Source of the DNA: Gammaproteobacteria bacterium
GTDB taxonomy: Bacteria; Pseudomonadota; Gammaproteobacteria; DSM-16500
Assembly: GCA_031291175.1 (NCBI GenBank)
Contig: JARLJO010000078.1
Location: 1-64,000, forward strand
DNA length: 64,000 nt
Reading direction: 5' to 3'
The translations under genes were made by a program, and so were the position numbers. Positions within the stretch are counted from its first letter, which is position 1; every line of letters begins with the position of its first letter. This document shows positions 38,085-48,037 of the stretch, one piece after another. Under the pieces are notes generated by a model. The model was not told where the DNA came from. It searched no databases and was given only the letters and a program-made list of their open reading frames with translations.

Positions 38085-41000
38085 CTACTTAGGCAAGCTT
38101 TTTACATCCGGGTTCTTGGAATAAGCGTCCAAAATTTCTTCCAGTAATTGATCGGCAATACTCAAGTTATTCGTTTCTTCGATCATACCTTGCTGCTCTT
38201 TCAATGTGGAAAGCCTAGCTTCGATCAATGATTTTACGGATCCCGAAGGGAACAAGTTCGCTAAAACACGACGCGCTTCTGCTGGTCCAATTTTAATATA
38301 CAATTTGTTACGAATCCGCGCATCTTCTGCTGTTGTACTGAATGACCACAGCTCAACGGGCCCGAGTGTACTGGTAAGCAACTGCGTATTCATCCCGCCC
38401 TTAGTCGCAAATTGAGCCAGGAACGTGGCGCCACCCGCACGAGGACCGTGTACTCGCGTCTTTAAAGCGACTCTCGCCGTTTCAGATAAACCAAATATTT
38501 CTGTTGATCGCTTAATCGATTGCTCAGGACCGGCGTCCATAATAAAGATCGACGTTGCAAATTCAATCATGACAGGATCGAAGTCATCTAATGATTGCGA
38601 GATCAACGCAATTTGAACGTTCCACTTTCGACCTTCACGCATATCGAGAATCACTTGTTCGCGCACCGCGCGCGCTTTGGAGGTACGATGGAATTCATCG
38701 TAGACGATTCGTTTTGAATCCTCTCGAATTTCTGCAATACGTTTACGATGATGTTCACGATAGCTTTCAGGCATATCATTCAATACATCTTCTGTTAAAT
38801 AATAGTGACGACCCAAGGTGTAACGCGCCAACATATACATTACAGCAGTTTGCCTTTCCGCAGCATCACCACCACTCTTTGCCACTTCATCCAAATCCAG
38901 AGAAACCACCCGAGCATCACCAATATCAAATTGCGTTACATTGGATAAAATCGGATATTCACGTACTGCGCTCGATATCATTCGACTGAAAGCTTGAATC
39001 AATGGTTCACCCGTAGGTGCTTTCACTTGGCCATATAAATCTTCAATCACCTGTGTACGACAAATGGCTGCCGCATCAGCTAGAAGTGGCATCGCAAAAC
39101 GTTGTGCTAATAATGCTTCGTGTTTAAACCCAGCCAAGAATAAAGCATCGGTAACTTCCCACCAGGTGGTGTGATCATCTTGGACGAAGCCAATTTCACC
39201 TAGAATATCATCGACTATGGTTTCCAGACCGCGTGTGTAAGGATGGGGTTTTGCATCGTCTGCCAAATATTTATATAACTCATCAGTGACCAAACCCGCC
39301 ATATCGGAAACGCCATCATAAGGTCGCTCAGCACCCAATGGTGTAGCTAACAAAGTAATAAAATTCACTAAGAAGCCACGCTCTTGCGCTGTTGGATAAC
39401 GACAACCGAGCTGAGTATCAAATGGATTAATCGAATAATCTGGCGTCATACGCAAACGGTGATAGGCGACTAAATGTCTGTCTTCAGGCGCTAACCCCTC
39501 TTTCAGCAAAGAAATAAGCCCACTACTGGATGGACCAATATCCACAATGGCAATACGCGGTAAGCGTTGAATACCACCTGACAAACACAACGCCAAGTTG
39601 ATTGCATTAGACAATACGGATTTACCCGAACCTGGTCGCGCATACATCAAGTCAATCCACGTTGTTTGCTGCGAAGAGCCTGGCTGATATGGCCACGGCT
39701 TTCCATCAGGAGAACGCAATAACAAAGCACCATGCTGCCAAGCTGAGGCAGGGCGTGTAAAGGGTAACATATACACAGCATCGGTCAGTGGGGCGACCGA
39801 TGGCGTTGCTACACTGTTTGCGCTAAAACCCAAAATACTGGAAGAAACACCTTCAAACACATCACCGCAAACTTCAGAAACCTCACACGTTCCCCAGCCT
39901 TCGACAGCTTTTGATAATTCAGCAGACCGTGTACGCAGTAAACGTATATTCCCTTCCGGTGCCCAAGTGGCCAAACAAACTTGAAATTTGACAACGGCAT
40001 CATCGGTATTAATTTCAATGTCACCTAATAATTTGGATGCATCGTGCACCAAAGCATTATGCGCAGCAGTCCAGCTCAAAATTGCAGCCATCATTGCTTT
40101 AAAGCGAATCGCCGCAAGTCCTCCACTTTCGATTAAGAAAGAAATTCGCCATGGCACTTGTGTTGGCAATGTGCGAGCGAAAAGACTGAAAAATGGCTTC
40201 AAGTCTTGCGGAAACAAATCAATGAAAATGGGTGTGTAAATTCGGTCACCACAACGCAAAGTACGAAGATCAATTGACTCCGCATCTCTTGGAAAAATTT
40301 GACGTGCGATTGGGGGCCACATCACCCCAGACAATTCGCCCGAAACAGGACTAGCCTCACGCATAGGAATTTTGTCGCCCGGCAAAACAGGGCGCCAGTC
40401 TTTATCTGTAAACTCAGGATCAGCTGAGTTACGCATCGCATAAACCGCATCGTGCACTTCAAGTAATTCACAATAAATACTTAAAGCGGTCATGTCTGTC
40501 ACTAAGGAACGAACAAATGAACCATGCGCTTCGCGTAAATCTGGAATCGCAGCAATGAGATTTTGGCCATTCTTAAAAGGTGGGATTTTGTTATCGCGAA
40601 TTAATTTTAGCTTATCCTTGCTTGCGCGCGTTTGTTGCTCATTGGAAAGCGAGTAAGGCCTGGTCCACAAAACAACATATAATTCTTCGTGTGCGCAGAA
40701 TTGGGAGATGTAATCAACACGTTCTTTGAATAAGTCATCCAGCTTCAGCTTAAGACGGGTGGCTGTTGCCCTGGCAGGTGATAAAATTTCTTCGAGCTCA
40801 GGCTTAACGGCTTCTTTATCGTAACTGAAATGCACCTGCACCACATGACCAGGTCGTTTTAAGGTGGCTTGTAAACTTTGTGTTAAACCATTATGAATGG
40901 TGGCAAATTCTTCGCTACCAATCAGCTTGGTAACGCCATGCACTCGAATAACAGAAATGAGAGAACCATCACGTGCGACTAAAGTATTCTTGCTATCAGC

Positions 41001-41102
41001 CGTCTCAATATCACAATACGACTCCGCCGTCTGCTTCAGCTCTGTGCTGAACCAAGCCAAGATGGAATCAATACTATCCAAAACCGGGTCAACAAAACTC
41101 AT
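38085..41102 (-). CDS. icmB: Dot/Icm ATPase IcmB/DotO
   Basis: 1005 residues from the ATG (MSFVDPVLDSIDSILAWF) preceded by CGAGG; a GTG 66 bases upstream would add 22 residues without a good site. Legionella DotO is about the same length. A VirB4-like ATPase: Walker A ARPGSGKSV at about residue 490, and a Walker B region around KRIVYDEFHRTSKARAVRE. It forms hexamers at the cytoplasmic entrance of the channel, with DotB below. One of the most conserved Dot/Icm proteins. Confidence 0.95.
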   Translation of the reverse strand: MSFVDPVLDSIDSILAWFSTELKQTAESYCDIETADSKNTLVARDGSLISVIRVHGVTKLIGSEEFATIHNGLTQSLQATLKRPGHVVQVHFSYDKEAVKPELEEILSPARATATRLKLKLDDLFKERVDYISQFCAHEELYVVLWTRPYSLSNEQQTRASKDKLKLIRDNKIPPFKNGQNLIAAIPDLREAHGSFVRSLVTDMTALSIYCELLEVHDAVYAMRNSADPEFTDKDWRPVLPGDKIPMREASPVSGELSGVMWPPIARQIFPRDAESIDLRTLRCGDRIYTPIFIDLFPQDLKPFFSLFARTLPTQVPWRISFLIESGGLAAIRFKAMMAAILSWTAAHNALVHDASKLLGDIEINTDDAVVKFQVCLATWAPEGNIRLLRTRSAELSKAVEGWGTCEVSEVCGDVFEGVSSSILGFSANSVATPSVAPLTDAVYMLPFTRPASAWQHGALLLRSPDGKPWPYQPGSSQQTTWIDLMYARPGSGKSVLSNAINLALCLSGGIQRLPRIAIVDIGPSSSGLISLLKEGLAPEDRHLVAYHRLRMTPDYSINPFDTQLGCRYPTAQERGFLVNFITLLATPLGAERPYDGVSDMAGLVTDELYKYLADDAKPHPYTRGLETIVDDILGEIGFVQDDHTTWWEVTDALFLAGFKHEALLAQRFAMPLLADAAAICRTQVIEDLYGQVKAPTGEPLIQAFSRMISSAVREYPILSNVTQFDIGDARVVSLDLDEVAKSGGDAAERQTAVMYMLARYTLGRHYYLTEDVLNDMPESYREHHRKRIAEIREDSKRIVYDEFHRTSKARAVREQVILDMREGRKWNVQIALISQSLDDFDPVMIEFATSIFIMDAGPEQSIKRSTEIFGLSETARVALKTRVHGPRAGGATFLAQFATKGGMNTQLLTSTLGPVELWSFSTTAEDARIRNKLYIKIGPAEARRVLANLFPSGSVKSLIEARLSTLKEQQGMIEETNNLSIADQLLEEILDAYSKNPDVKSLPK

Positions 41103-41202
41103 CGCAAATGCCTCGTAAAATGCCGTCACATTCCCCATGAGGGCGGGTGAGGGTCTATACGTTGACACATTTTAAGAGTGCGTCATCGTATAGATCTTCG
41201 TG

Positions 41203-41823
41203 TTAACCTTTTGCTTCAGCTTCCAATTCTTCTAGTGCGGCTGCTGCCCATGCATCTAACTGAACTTTGAATTTAGGGTATGATGGTAATAAGCGCACAT
41301 CTTTTAGGATATCCAATTTCTTTTCTGGATATTGAAGCTCATATTCCAAAATTAATTGCCCAAATGTCGCGGGATTACTCGTGCCTGGTCCAAATTTATT
41401 TTCGATAGGCTGACTGCGAAATTTAAGGCCTCGATAAATGGCTTGAGCACTGTCTTGATAACCTGTTCCATTACCCATAGCACAAAACAGAACATGACAA
41501 AAACTGTTAAGATCTGGTTGTGTCATTTCGGGCGCAAAAATTAATTGGCCACCGCCCATTTCATCCATACCGAGTGTTTCAAGAAAAAGACACTGAGAAC
41601 AAAAACAACACGATGTCACTAAGTTACTGAATTTGTTATTAGTATAGTTACCATCGAGATTAATGACTTCCTGGAATTCTTTTGCTTGAAAACCGCAAAA
41701 CTGACACGTGTAATTATCACGCTCGAAAACTCGCTTCGAAACTGGCAGAAAAGCCTTATCATCGCGGCGTCTCACGAAGATCCGCCACCCAGCTAAATTC
41801 ACTGCCAGTCGAAGCTCATGCAT
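41203..41823 (-). CDS. icmJ: Dot/Icm coupling-complex protein IcmJ/DotN
   Basis: 206 residues from the ATG giving MHELRLAVNLAGWRIFVRRR; an in-frame TTG lies 6 bases upstream. An HNH-like zinc-binding fold is shown by CQFCG and CCFCSQC after FERDNYT. DotN binds DotL in the type IV coupling complex. It ends about 100 bases before the icmB start. It lies 21 bases after the icmD stop. Confidence 0.94.
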   Translation of the reverse strand: MHELRLAVNLAGWRIFVRRRDDKAFLPVSKRVFERDNYTCQFCGFQAKEFQEVINLDGNYTNNKFSNLVTSCCFCSQCLFLETLGMDEMGGGQLIFAPEMTQPDLNSFCHVLFCAMGNGTGYQDSAQAIYRGLKFRSQPIENKFGPGTSNPATFGQLILEYELQYPEKKLDILKDVRLLPSYPKFKVQLDAWAAAALEELEAEAKG

Positions 41824-41844
41824 AATCAATACAACGCAAAATTA

Positions 41845-42243
41845 TTAACTGCCGCCCTTTGTAGCGCCGAATGATGCTATACCTGAAGCGCCTGCCACTG
41901 TACCACTGCTACCAAACAGGGTTGAACCTGAGGTTTTGAACACAGCTGGTAAGAAAATCAATGCCGCTGCAACAAACAATAAAGCAATTGGCGTACCGAT
42001 TGGAATTTGAGTTGGGTTATCTTTGTGTGCTTTGAATTTAACGATTGCGCCTACAGCGAATGCCATACCAACAACATAAGCACCTGCGGTAATTAACTTA
42101 GCAACGTTCGTTAAGTTACCTGTTACTTGTTGCGCCACGCCACCGATACCGCCGGAAACAACAGCAAGAGCCGCAGTCCCTGCAACACAGCATGTTAATG
42201 CACCCACAACTAACATAACTTTCTTAAACATTTTTTTATTCAT
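41845..42243 (-). CDS. icmD: Dot/Icm small membrane protein IcmD/DotP
   Basis: 132 residues. A signal-like N terminus (MNKKMFKKVMLVVGALTCC) is followed by two hydrophobic segments around GGIGGVAQQVTGNLTN and PIGTPIALLFVAAALIFLP. It is Gly/Ala/Ser-rich, as the family is. The ATG has an AAGGAG site. TATGAT in the 161-bp gap upstream may be a -10. DotP is an inner-membrane component related in design to IcmC. Confidence 0.92.
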   Translation of the reverse strand: MNKKMFKKVMLVVGALTCCVAGTAALAVVSGGIGGVAQQVTGNLTNVAKLITAGAYVVGMAFAVGAIVKFKAHKDNPTQIPIGTPIALLFVAAALIFLPAVFKTSGSTLFGSSGTVAGASGIASFGATKGGS

Positions 42244-42404
42244 TACAGATGCTCCTTTCTAGAATAAAAATATCATAATCTCGCCCAAATCATTACTACC
42301 CTATTAATACCGTTATTAAACATTAAGGTATTGTTGTTTAGCATCTCATAAATTACAACGGGACGCCACCCAATAAATCTATAAAAATAATCATTATTTC
42401 GCTT

Positions 42405-43028
42405 TTAGGTTTGGCCTAATGAGAGGGTATTCTCGACGACGGTAAGGAACTCATACAAGTTAATACAAAGTATTCCTGAAATCATATAAGCCATTGCTTT
42501 ACCGAAAGTACCAGGTTGCGCGCCATGGCCACTGGCATGCGTTAACATCATCAAGCCGCGTATGAATGCGATAGTACCGATGAGCTGTATGATCATGTAA
42601 CCATCTTGGATAATAGCGACCCAAGGATCCAGGCTCGCGTCTTTAAGATAACCGTAAGGATTGGGGTTCGTCCAAAAAGTGTTTAATCCTACCTGAACCG
42701 ACGAAGGCAAATACAATAATGCTGCGCCCACCCCCATCATGACTAGCGGTCCTTTTAGGTCATGCTGAGATGACATCATGGTCCTTGCCTCCCCAAACTG
42801 CTTTAGACCAAGAACCCCTTTGAAAATCAAGTACATACCCATGACATAGGCAAGCGCTGTGACTAAATGCATGAATTGTGGGATGGTTTGTGCAAAGTTT
42901 TGCATCATGGTGCCGGCATCGGGAGCAGCGGCATAAGCGGATTTTGCGAATAAAAATCCCAATATAAACAAAACGAAAGCATCGTATAGTGTGGCGCACA
43001 ACCTCTTTGTTACTTTATTCGGTATCAT
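42405..43028 (-). CDS. icmC: Dot/Icm membrane protein IcmC/DotE
   Basis: 207 residues with about four hydrophobic helices. The segment MMQNFAQTIPQFMHLVTALA and YVMGMYLIFKGVLGLKQFGE are characteristic of DotE. LMMLTHASGHGAQPGTFGKA is conserved near the C terminus. Its N terminus resembles the IcmD pattern of signal plus helices. An AGAGG site precedes the ATG. An inner-membrane component of unclear mechanistic role. Confidence 0.94.
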   Translation of the reverse strand: MIPNKVTKRLCATLYDAFVLFILGFLFAKSAYAAAPDAGTMMQNFAQTIPQFMHLVTALAYVMGMYLIFKGVLGLKQFGEARTMMSSQHDLKGPLVMMGVGAALLYLPSSVQVGLNTFWTNPNPYGYLKDASLDPWVAIIQDGYMIIQLIGTIAFIRGLMMLTHASGHGAQPGTFGKAMAYMISGILCINLYEFLTVVENTLSLGQT

Positions 43029-43192
43029 AAGCTGTTACCTCTAAGTAAACCTGTGCATCAATGCTTATATTGTTATTCCTATCTATTAAGTTTAGCCCAA
43101 TTTTACAAAAAATTCTTCGTTAACTAGCGCTTATACCTCTCTTCTCTAGGCACAAAGAAAAGAGCGCCCAGGAAGAGAGAATGTCAAACCCA

Positions 43193-44299
43193 TTATTCGT
43201 TACTGGCGCCATAAGAAAGCGATATCATTCGACCATTAGAATCAATCTGAACGACACCATCGTATGGATCAATTTTTGTAACGCGACCAAGATCTTTGAC
43301 CACATCACCTTCTGCCACAGTTACCGTATCGCCCGCTTCGGATTTCAACCAAGCACGACCCGGGATAATGGCTTGCACAGAATAATTCACACGCGGACCT
43401 GCTGCCGCGGGCTTTGGCATGATTCGCACTGGCTCAGCACCGCCACCAATCGCATCTTCCATGGATCTTCCGCCCTTCATTTCATGCATCATGCGACCCA
43501 AACGAATTAACGTGGCTTCAATGCTCGTCATGCGCATATTTAAATCTTGCAGCTTGCCTTGCAGCGCCGTATTTTGCGCCTCTTGCTCCGATACTTTTTG
43601 CATATAGTCTGACTGCATTTTAGCATTTTGTGTTTCAAGAACGGTCAATCGATCGGGAAGACTCATCGCTGAGGTTGCAGGCATCACAGGAGAGGGAACA
43701 GCAGCTCCAGGCGTCTGATTTACAGTAGTTGTCGTCACCATGGTTGGAGCGCCCGGTGCCGGTGCCGCTGTCGTCTCAGTTGAAGTCGTTTGCTGTACTG
43801 GCTGCTGAACTGGAAGGGCAGCTGGCGATTGAGCCGCCGGTTGCATTGCTTGAGGCGCTGGCTCCGGCATAGCTTGCTGAGGCACATTTGCATTGGCCGT
43901 TGGAGCAAGATTAGGAGCAGGCGTCACCGCAGCAGGCTGAGGCTCAGCAGGCGTTACCACTTTCATAGTTGTCGCGGGCTCAATGGTCGTGGTTGTCTTT
44001 GTAGTTTTGGTTTCTGTCGTCTGGGTCGCGGCAGGACCTGTTTGGCCAAACTCCGTTGTGGGCGTAGAAGAGCTTGGTGCAATGATTTTGTAAACTAAAA
44101 ATATTAAGACGAGAAATACACCAACACCAATAAGAGGTCTCTTATAGTGAATGATTTTAGCCATGATTTCGGCTTTTGTTTTTGAGGCTGAAGTGGATTT
44201 TACTTCTGTCGATTCTGGCTCATAACTCAGCTGATCATCTGAAAAGTGATACTCGCTATCTTCTTGCCCATCATATTTTTCATCTCTTTCGTGTACCAT
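43193..44299 (-). CDS. icmG: Dot/Icm inner-membrane protein IcmG/DotF
   Basis: 368 residues. An acidic cytoplasmic tail and one membrane helix (about 55-71) are followed by a long Pro/Ala/Thr/Gln-rich linker (about 75-200). A coiled-coil segment comes next (LTVLETQNAKMQSDYMQKVS, then MRMTSIEATLIRLGRMM). The C-terminal globular domain has VQAIIPGRAWLKSEAGDTVT, as in DotF. It is longer than Legionella DotF (about 270), mainly because of the linker. It is a part of the DotCDFGH transmembrane complex. Confidence 0.92.
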   Translation of the reverse strand: MVHERDEKYDGQEDSEYHFSDDQLSYEPESTEVKSTSASKTKAEIMAKIIHYKRPLIGVGVFLVLIFLVYKIIAPSSSTPTTEFGQTGPAATQTTETKTTKTTTTIEPATTMKVVTPAEPQPAAVTPAPNLAPTANANVPQQAMPEPAPQAMQPAAQSPAALPVQQPVQQTTSTETTAAPAPGAPTMVTTTTVNQTPGAAVPSPVMPATSAMSLPDRLTVLETQNAKMQSDYMQKVSEQEAQNTALQGKLQDLNMRMTSIEATLIRLGRMMHEMKGGRSMEDAIGGGAEPVRIMPKPAAAGPRVNYSVQAIIPGRAWLKSEAGDTVTVAEGDVVKDLGRVTKIDPYDGVVQIDSNGRMISLSYGASNE

Positions 44300-44432
44300 T
44301 TTGTCTCGCCCCTGTTGTAAATTCTTTTGTAGACTTAGATGACTACCGTTCTAATTCTTCCTGTATTAGATAACCTGCTTATTGTAAGTCTCATTTTTAT
44401 CTATTTGTACCGAAAATTCCTGTATTTGAAAA

Positions 44433-46766
44433 CTATGTCACATCTGACATGAATAATATACCGATACTCACACCAGCATTCACTTGGACCGTATTCGGCG
44501 TATTCACATAATTACTTACCGCAGTTCCCAGTGTCGTGCCGACTTGACCTAAACCCACAGCTATTTTACTGGTAGGACTTAAACTAGGGTGTGTACTTGT
44601 CATACCCGTTAATGTGGTGGCCGATGTCCCAGCGTTAGTAATAGCGCTTGAATAACCCGTCAAAAACGAGGTGCCAATAATAGAACCATAACGTAACAAA
44701 TAATGATAATCGACATTGGTTGCCAACACAGTGCGTGCGGTATCAGGATCAATTGCAAAGGCTGATACGCTTTTCGTTTTTGGCCAATTTTCCATATCGA
44801 TCAAATTAAAGTTCAAACTCACTTTATCCTGACCTTGCGCCAAGGACAGCTTACCTAACAATTTCGCGCCTTTGAATTTGCCTGCAATAATAGTAGCCAT
44901 AACAGGTGTATCAGGATAATCACTGTTAACTGCCGTTTCTAGAATAGCAAAGAAAATCGTACCCGCTTTGATGAGCGGCGTGCCGCTAGTATCGGCTGTC
45001 GCTGTGGTTGTGGTCGTACTGCTGGAAGAGCGACTTGCGCCAGCCGAGTCACCGCCTTTACCGCCGGCTGCCTTATCATCGGAGTAACTGCCTGCCCTAT
45101 GAGCCATTGTTGGGGGTTGCCATGCCGCCACCAATGATTGAGCTTGCCCGGACATGCCCGTCATTAAATCCTGGATTCGTTGCTGTCTACGCGCCTCTTC
45201 GTCTGCTTCTTGTTGTGCTATTGCATTAGAAAACTGTTGCGAATTATCACCGGGACCCGCCGCTGGTGTCGCTTGTGGTGTTTGTTGTTGCTGCAAACGT
45301 TGTTGCAGTTTTGCAAAATCTTCCGCGCCTGGAATATTGGTTTCAGCACTGGCGGCAACACCAGGCCCAATTGGCGTGACCATGGCCTGGTACTCTTGTT
45401 GCAAACGAGCGGCCATATCAGGAGACATCGCTCCACTTGTCACTGCCACTTTTAATTCATTCGCATAGTCAGCTGCTGAAGCATTATTCCCCTGCATTGT
45501 TAGCAATTTTTCTGCTTCTGTGCGCAGATCATGGAGCTTTTGATAACATGCCATCAAAGATTGCGCGGAGGCAGAGGTCAATTTACCGGCTTGTACCAAT
45601 TGATTTAGCGTCGCGTAATACTCTTGCGTTGACACATTTTTCTTGCTGAGCTCGGATAAGCCGTTAGCAATATCTTGAGTTAATTTATTCTGCGAAACCA
45701 TATTATTGATATTAGCAGCACATTCTGCTTCCGCAGCAGAAACCATGCCATTAATGTCATCTCCAGGGCCACCGCCGGAACGTTGCTGCTGGTATTGTTG
45801 TAATAATTTAGCCGCAGTCGCAGGTGTCATCTTACCGGCCGCTACTAAACGAGATAACTCAGCCGCATATTGCGAGACCGGCGTGTTTCTTTTTTGTAAC
45901 CCTGTCAAATCTTGCGCCACATCTTGTGTGATCTGACCACCCTTCGCCATTTGTGTTAATCGGTAAGCATTCTCTCTTGCTAACTCTTGTGCTGCCTGTT
46001 GAGTATACTGCGCCAATAATTGTGCTGCGACACTCGGAGAGATTTTGCCTTCCCTTACTAAACGATTTAGTTCTGCAGCATATTGCGCTGCCGTGACATT
46101 TTGTTTTTGCAGGGCCAATAATTCTGTACCAGCGTCTAGTGGCAACTTACCAGACTTGATAAGCCCATCCATGACTTCAGCGCTTCCCGTCAGTAAGGCA
46201 TTGGCATGTTGCTTCTTATAGGTTTCCAATAGTTTTCGAGCTTGCTCTGGCGTTAACTTGCCAGAACGAACCAGATTATCGAGCGCATCGGTGTACTGAT
46301 CTACGGATACATTATTTTTGGCCATTGCTAGCAATGCATTCGCTTCATCTTGCGAAAGCCGACCGCTTTTTAACAAGCCGCTAATATCATCTTTTACATC
46401 CGCCGTATCGCCACCAGGACACATGACTGTACAGTTACCAGCTTGGTTAAAAGTAGGCTGTTGCTGACCAGGTACGTTAACCAACGTAGGCACTGCACTA
46501 CCACCGCTGATTTGTGCCTGCTTTGCAGATTGCGCATTCGCTTGCATTAAGGCTCTGTAATATTCCGGCGAAAGCTGACTACCTGGCACGGATTGTAACC
46601 CCGACGGCGCACTGGCAACGTGCGCTGCACTGGATGTTTTAGCGCCACTTAAATATCGGCTGCCTAAAAAAATCAATACTGAAACACCGAATATCGTACC
46701 CGCCACAAGAATGATTCTTGATTTAGTATCAGTACGTGTTAAAAAACCTGGAAGCTTTAGCGCCAT
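44433..46766 (-). CDS. icmE: Dot/Icm core channel protein IcmE/DotG, repeat-bearing
   Basis: 777 residues. A single membrane helix (about 17-35), then at least five units of about 65 residues of the pattern L-x-K-x-NVS-x-x-QYAAELN-x-LV-x-GKLTP-x-x-A-x-x-LL. A Gln/Ser-rich linker follows. The VirB10-like domain (about 598-777) begins LIKAGTIFFAILETAVNSDY. DotG spans both membranes and lines the central channel; its middle repeats vary in number among species. The start overlaps the icmK stop (ATGA). Confidence 0.95.
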   Translation of the reverse strand: MALKLPGFLTRTDTKSRIILVAGTIFGVSVLIFLGSRYLSGAKTSSAAHVASAPSGLQSVPGSQLSPEYYRALMQANAQSAKQAQISGGSAVPTLVNVPGQQQPTFNQAGNCTVMCPGGDTADVKDDISGLLKSGRLSQDEANALLAMAKNNVSVDQYTDALDNLVRSGKLTPEQARKLLETYKKQHANALLTGSAEVMDGLIKSGKLPLDAGTELLALQKQNVTAAQYAAELNRLVREGKISPSVAAQLLAQYTQQAAQELARENAYRLTQMAKGGQITQDVAQDLTGLQKRNTPVSQYAAELSRLVAAGKMTPATAAKLLQQYQQQRSGGGPGDDINGMVSAAEAECAANINNMVSQNKLTQDIANGLSELSKKNVSTQEYYATLNQLVQAGKLTSASAQSLMACYQKLHDLRTEAEKLLTMQGNNASAADYANELKVAVTSGAMSPDMAARLQQEYQAMVTPIGPGVAASAETNIPGAEDFAKLQQRLQQQQTPQATPAAGPGDNSQQFSNAIAQQEADEEARRQQRIQDLMTGMSGQAQSLVAAWQPPTMAHRAGSYSDDKAAGGKGGDSAGASRSSSSTTTTTATADTSGTPLIKAGTIFFAILETAVNSDYPDTPVMATIIAGKFKGAKLLGKLSLAQGQDKVSLNFNLIDMENWPKTKSVSAFAIDPDTARTVLATNVDYHYLLRYGSIIGTSFLTGYSSAITNAGTSATTLTGMTSTHPSLSPTSKIAVGLGQVGTTLGTAVSNYVNTPNTVQVNAGVSIGILFMSDVT

Positions 46767-48037
46767 CAGAATCCCTCAATCTTAAGTTCAATCGGTTCGC
46801 CATACTGGGAAACTAAGACAGTAGAGGTTTTTTGAATTTCATAGGCGAACATACCATCTGGACTCACCATTCTGCCAACCCAGCCGGGAGAAAGCACCGT
46901 CAATCGTGTGCGCAGATACATCTTGTCTGCGAAAATCCATGCCTGACAATCACCGCCGGATACCGTCAATAATTTACTGCCGGCAGGCGCAACACCATCC
47001 AACACACCCAGTAATAATTGATTAGCTGATCCAGGAAGCGCCGTTCCCGTCGGTAAATCTTTTGCATTTGGACCAATGCCTGAGACATGAATATCAGTAC
47101 GAAAATCGACAACACGCTGCCCGGAAACCAATTCCAATGTTAAAGGTGTCATTAAACCAGCGAGCCGAATGACAAGATCACTATCACCATAAGGCGATAT
47201 GGCTTGAATCAATAAGACATTACTCTTGCCATCCCATTGAATGGTGGTGGTTTTAGGATCGCCAATGTCATAAGAGGCAATTGGCCAAGGCGCGCCTGTT
47301 GAATCAACAAAAACTAAAGAGGTCACATAACCTTGGGCTAAGCGAATGGCAGGTGGCGTCGTGCCCGGCGCTAAATTCATCATGATGGTGGTGGAAACCG
47401 GCTTGGGTGGCACGGTGGCAGGAGTTGATGCCGCACGCTGTGATTGATCGATGAGCTGTCTTAATCGTATGACTTGTTGTGGCGTCAATGGCATATTTTG
47501 CTGCATTAACATATTAAAAGCGGTATCAACCTCAGGACTCGTTGCTGGTGATGGCACCGAATTCAACATGGCCTCTTGCGATTCATGGTAAGACATTGGC
47601 GGAGAAATCACGAGCGAGTTGCCAAAATGAAGTCGCTTTTTGCGCGGCGAAGGCAACTCTCCAGCACTTGGAATGGGCTGAGACAAGCGTGGCAGCGTAT
47701 CGGTTGTCGTGGTTGACGTCGTCGTGGTTGTGGTTTCAGCAGCCACTTCTCTGGGTGCCGTCATTTGGCTGATTAACCATTTTTGATATTGCGCTGAATC
47801 TGCATTGGATGGTGGCGCAGAAGATGGAGACGTCTGTGTAGTAACCGTAGTTGCAACGGGCTGCACTGTCGCTGCAGGAGCTGCTTCTGATTGAGTTGTG
47901 ACCGTTGTCGTCGCAACTGGTAACGCCTCAGTAACAACTGTCGTCGCTTCTGCTGCATTGACAACACCGGATGCTCCAAATAAAAAAAGCATCGTCGCAG
48001 TCGCAATGGCGAAAATTTGAATCTGTCTTTTATCCAT
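46766..48037 (-). CDS. icmK: Dot/Icm outer-membrane-complex protein IcmK/DotH
   Basis: 423 residues from the ATG overlapping the icmL stop (ATGGATAA); an in-frame start 12 bases upstream is possible. The signal peptide ends near VNA-AEA. A Thr/Val/Ala-rich disordered stretch (about 30-110) and TPQQVIRLRQLIDQSQRA follow. The conserved DotH core has GYVTSLVFVDSTGAPWPIAS, QWDGKSNVLLIQ and LDGVAPAGSKLLTVSGGDCQ. DotH with DotC and DotD forms the outer-membrane ring around DotG. Confidence 0.95.
   Translation of the reverse strand: MDKRQIQIFAIATATMLFLFGASGVVNAAEATTVVTEALPVATTTVTTQSEAAPAATVQPVATTVTTQTSPSSAPPSNADSAQYQKWLISQMTAPREVAAETTTTTTSTTTTDTLPRLSQPIPSAGELPSPRKKRLHFGNSLVISPPMSYHESQEAMLNSVPSPATSPEVDTAFNMLMQQNMPLTPQQVIRLRQLIDQSQRAASTPATVPPKPVSTTIMMNLAPGTTPPAIRLAQGYVTSLVFVDSTGAPWPIASYDIGDPKTTTIQWDGKSNVLLIQAISPYGDSDLVIRLAGLMTPLTLELVSGQRVVDFRTDIHVSGIGPNAKDLPTGTALPGSANQLLLGVLDGVAPAGSKLLTVSGGDCQAWIFADKMYLRTRLTVLSPGWVGRMVSPDGMFAYEIQKTSTVLVSQYGEPIELKIEGF

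Noticed and set aside
40897..41118. Open frame opposite the 5' end of icmB
   Set aside because: It lies wholly antisense to a conserved ATPase and has no start signal of its own.
42301..42345. TTAA-rich stretch upstream of icmD that could be a PmrA box
   Set aside because: The TTAA motifs are spaced 7 and 12 bp apart, not 11; AT-richness explains them.
45008..45468. Long open frames on the plus strand opposite icmE
   Set aside because: They mirror the Gln/Ala-rich repeats of icmE, lack ribosome sites and resemble no protein.
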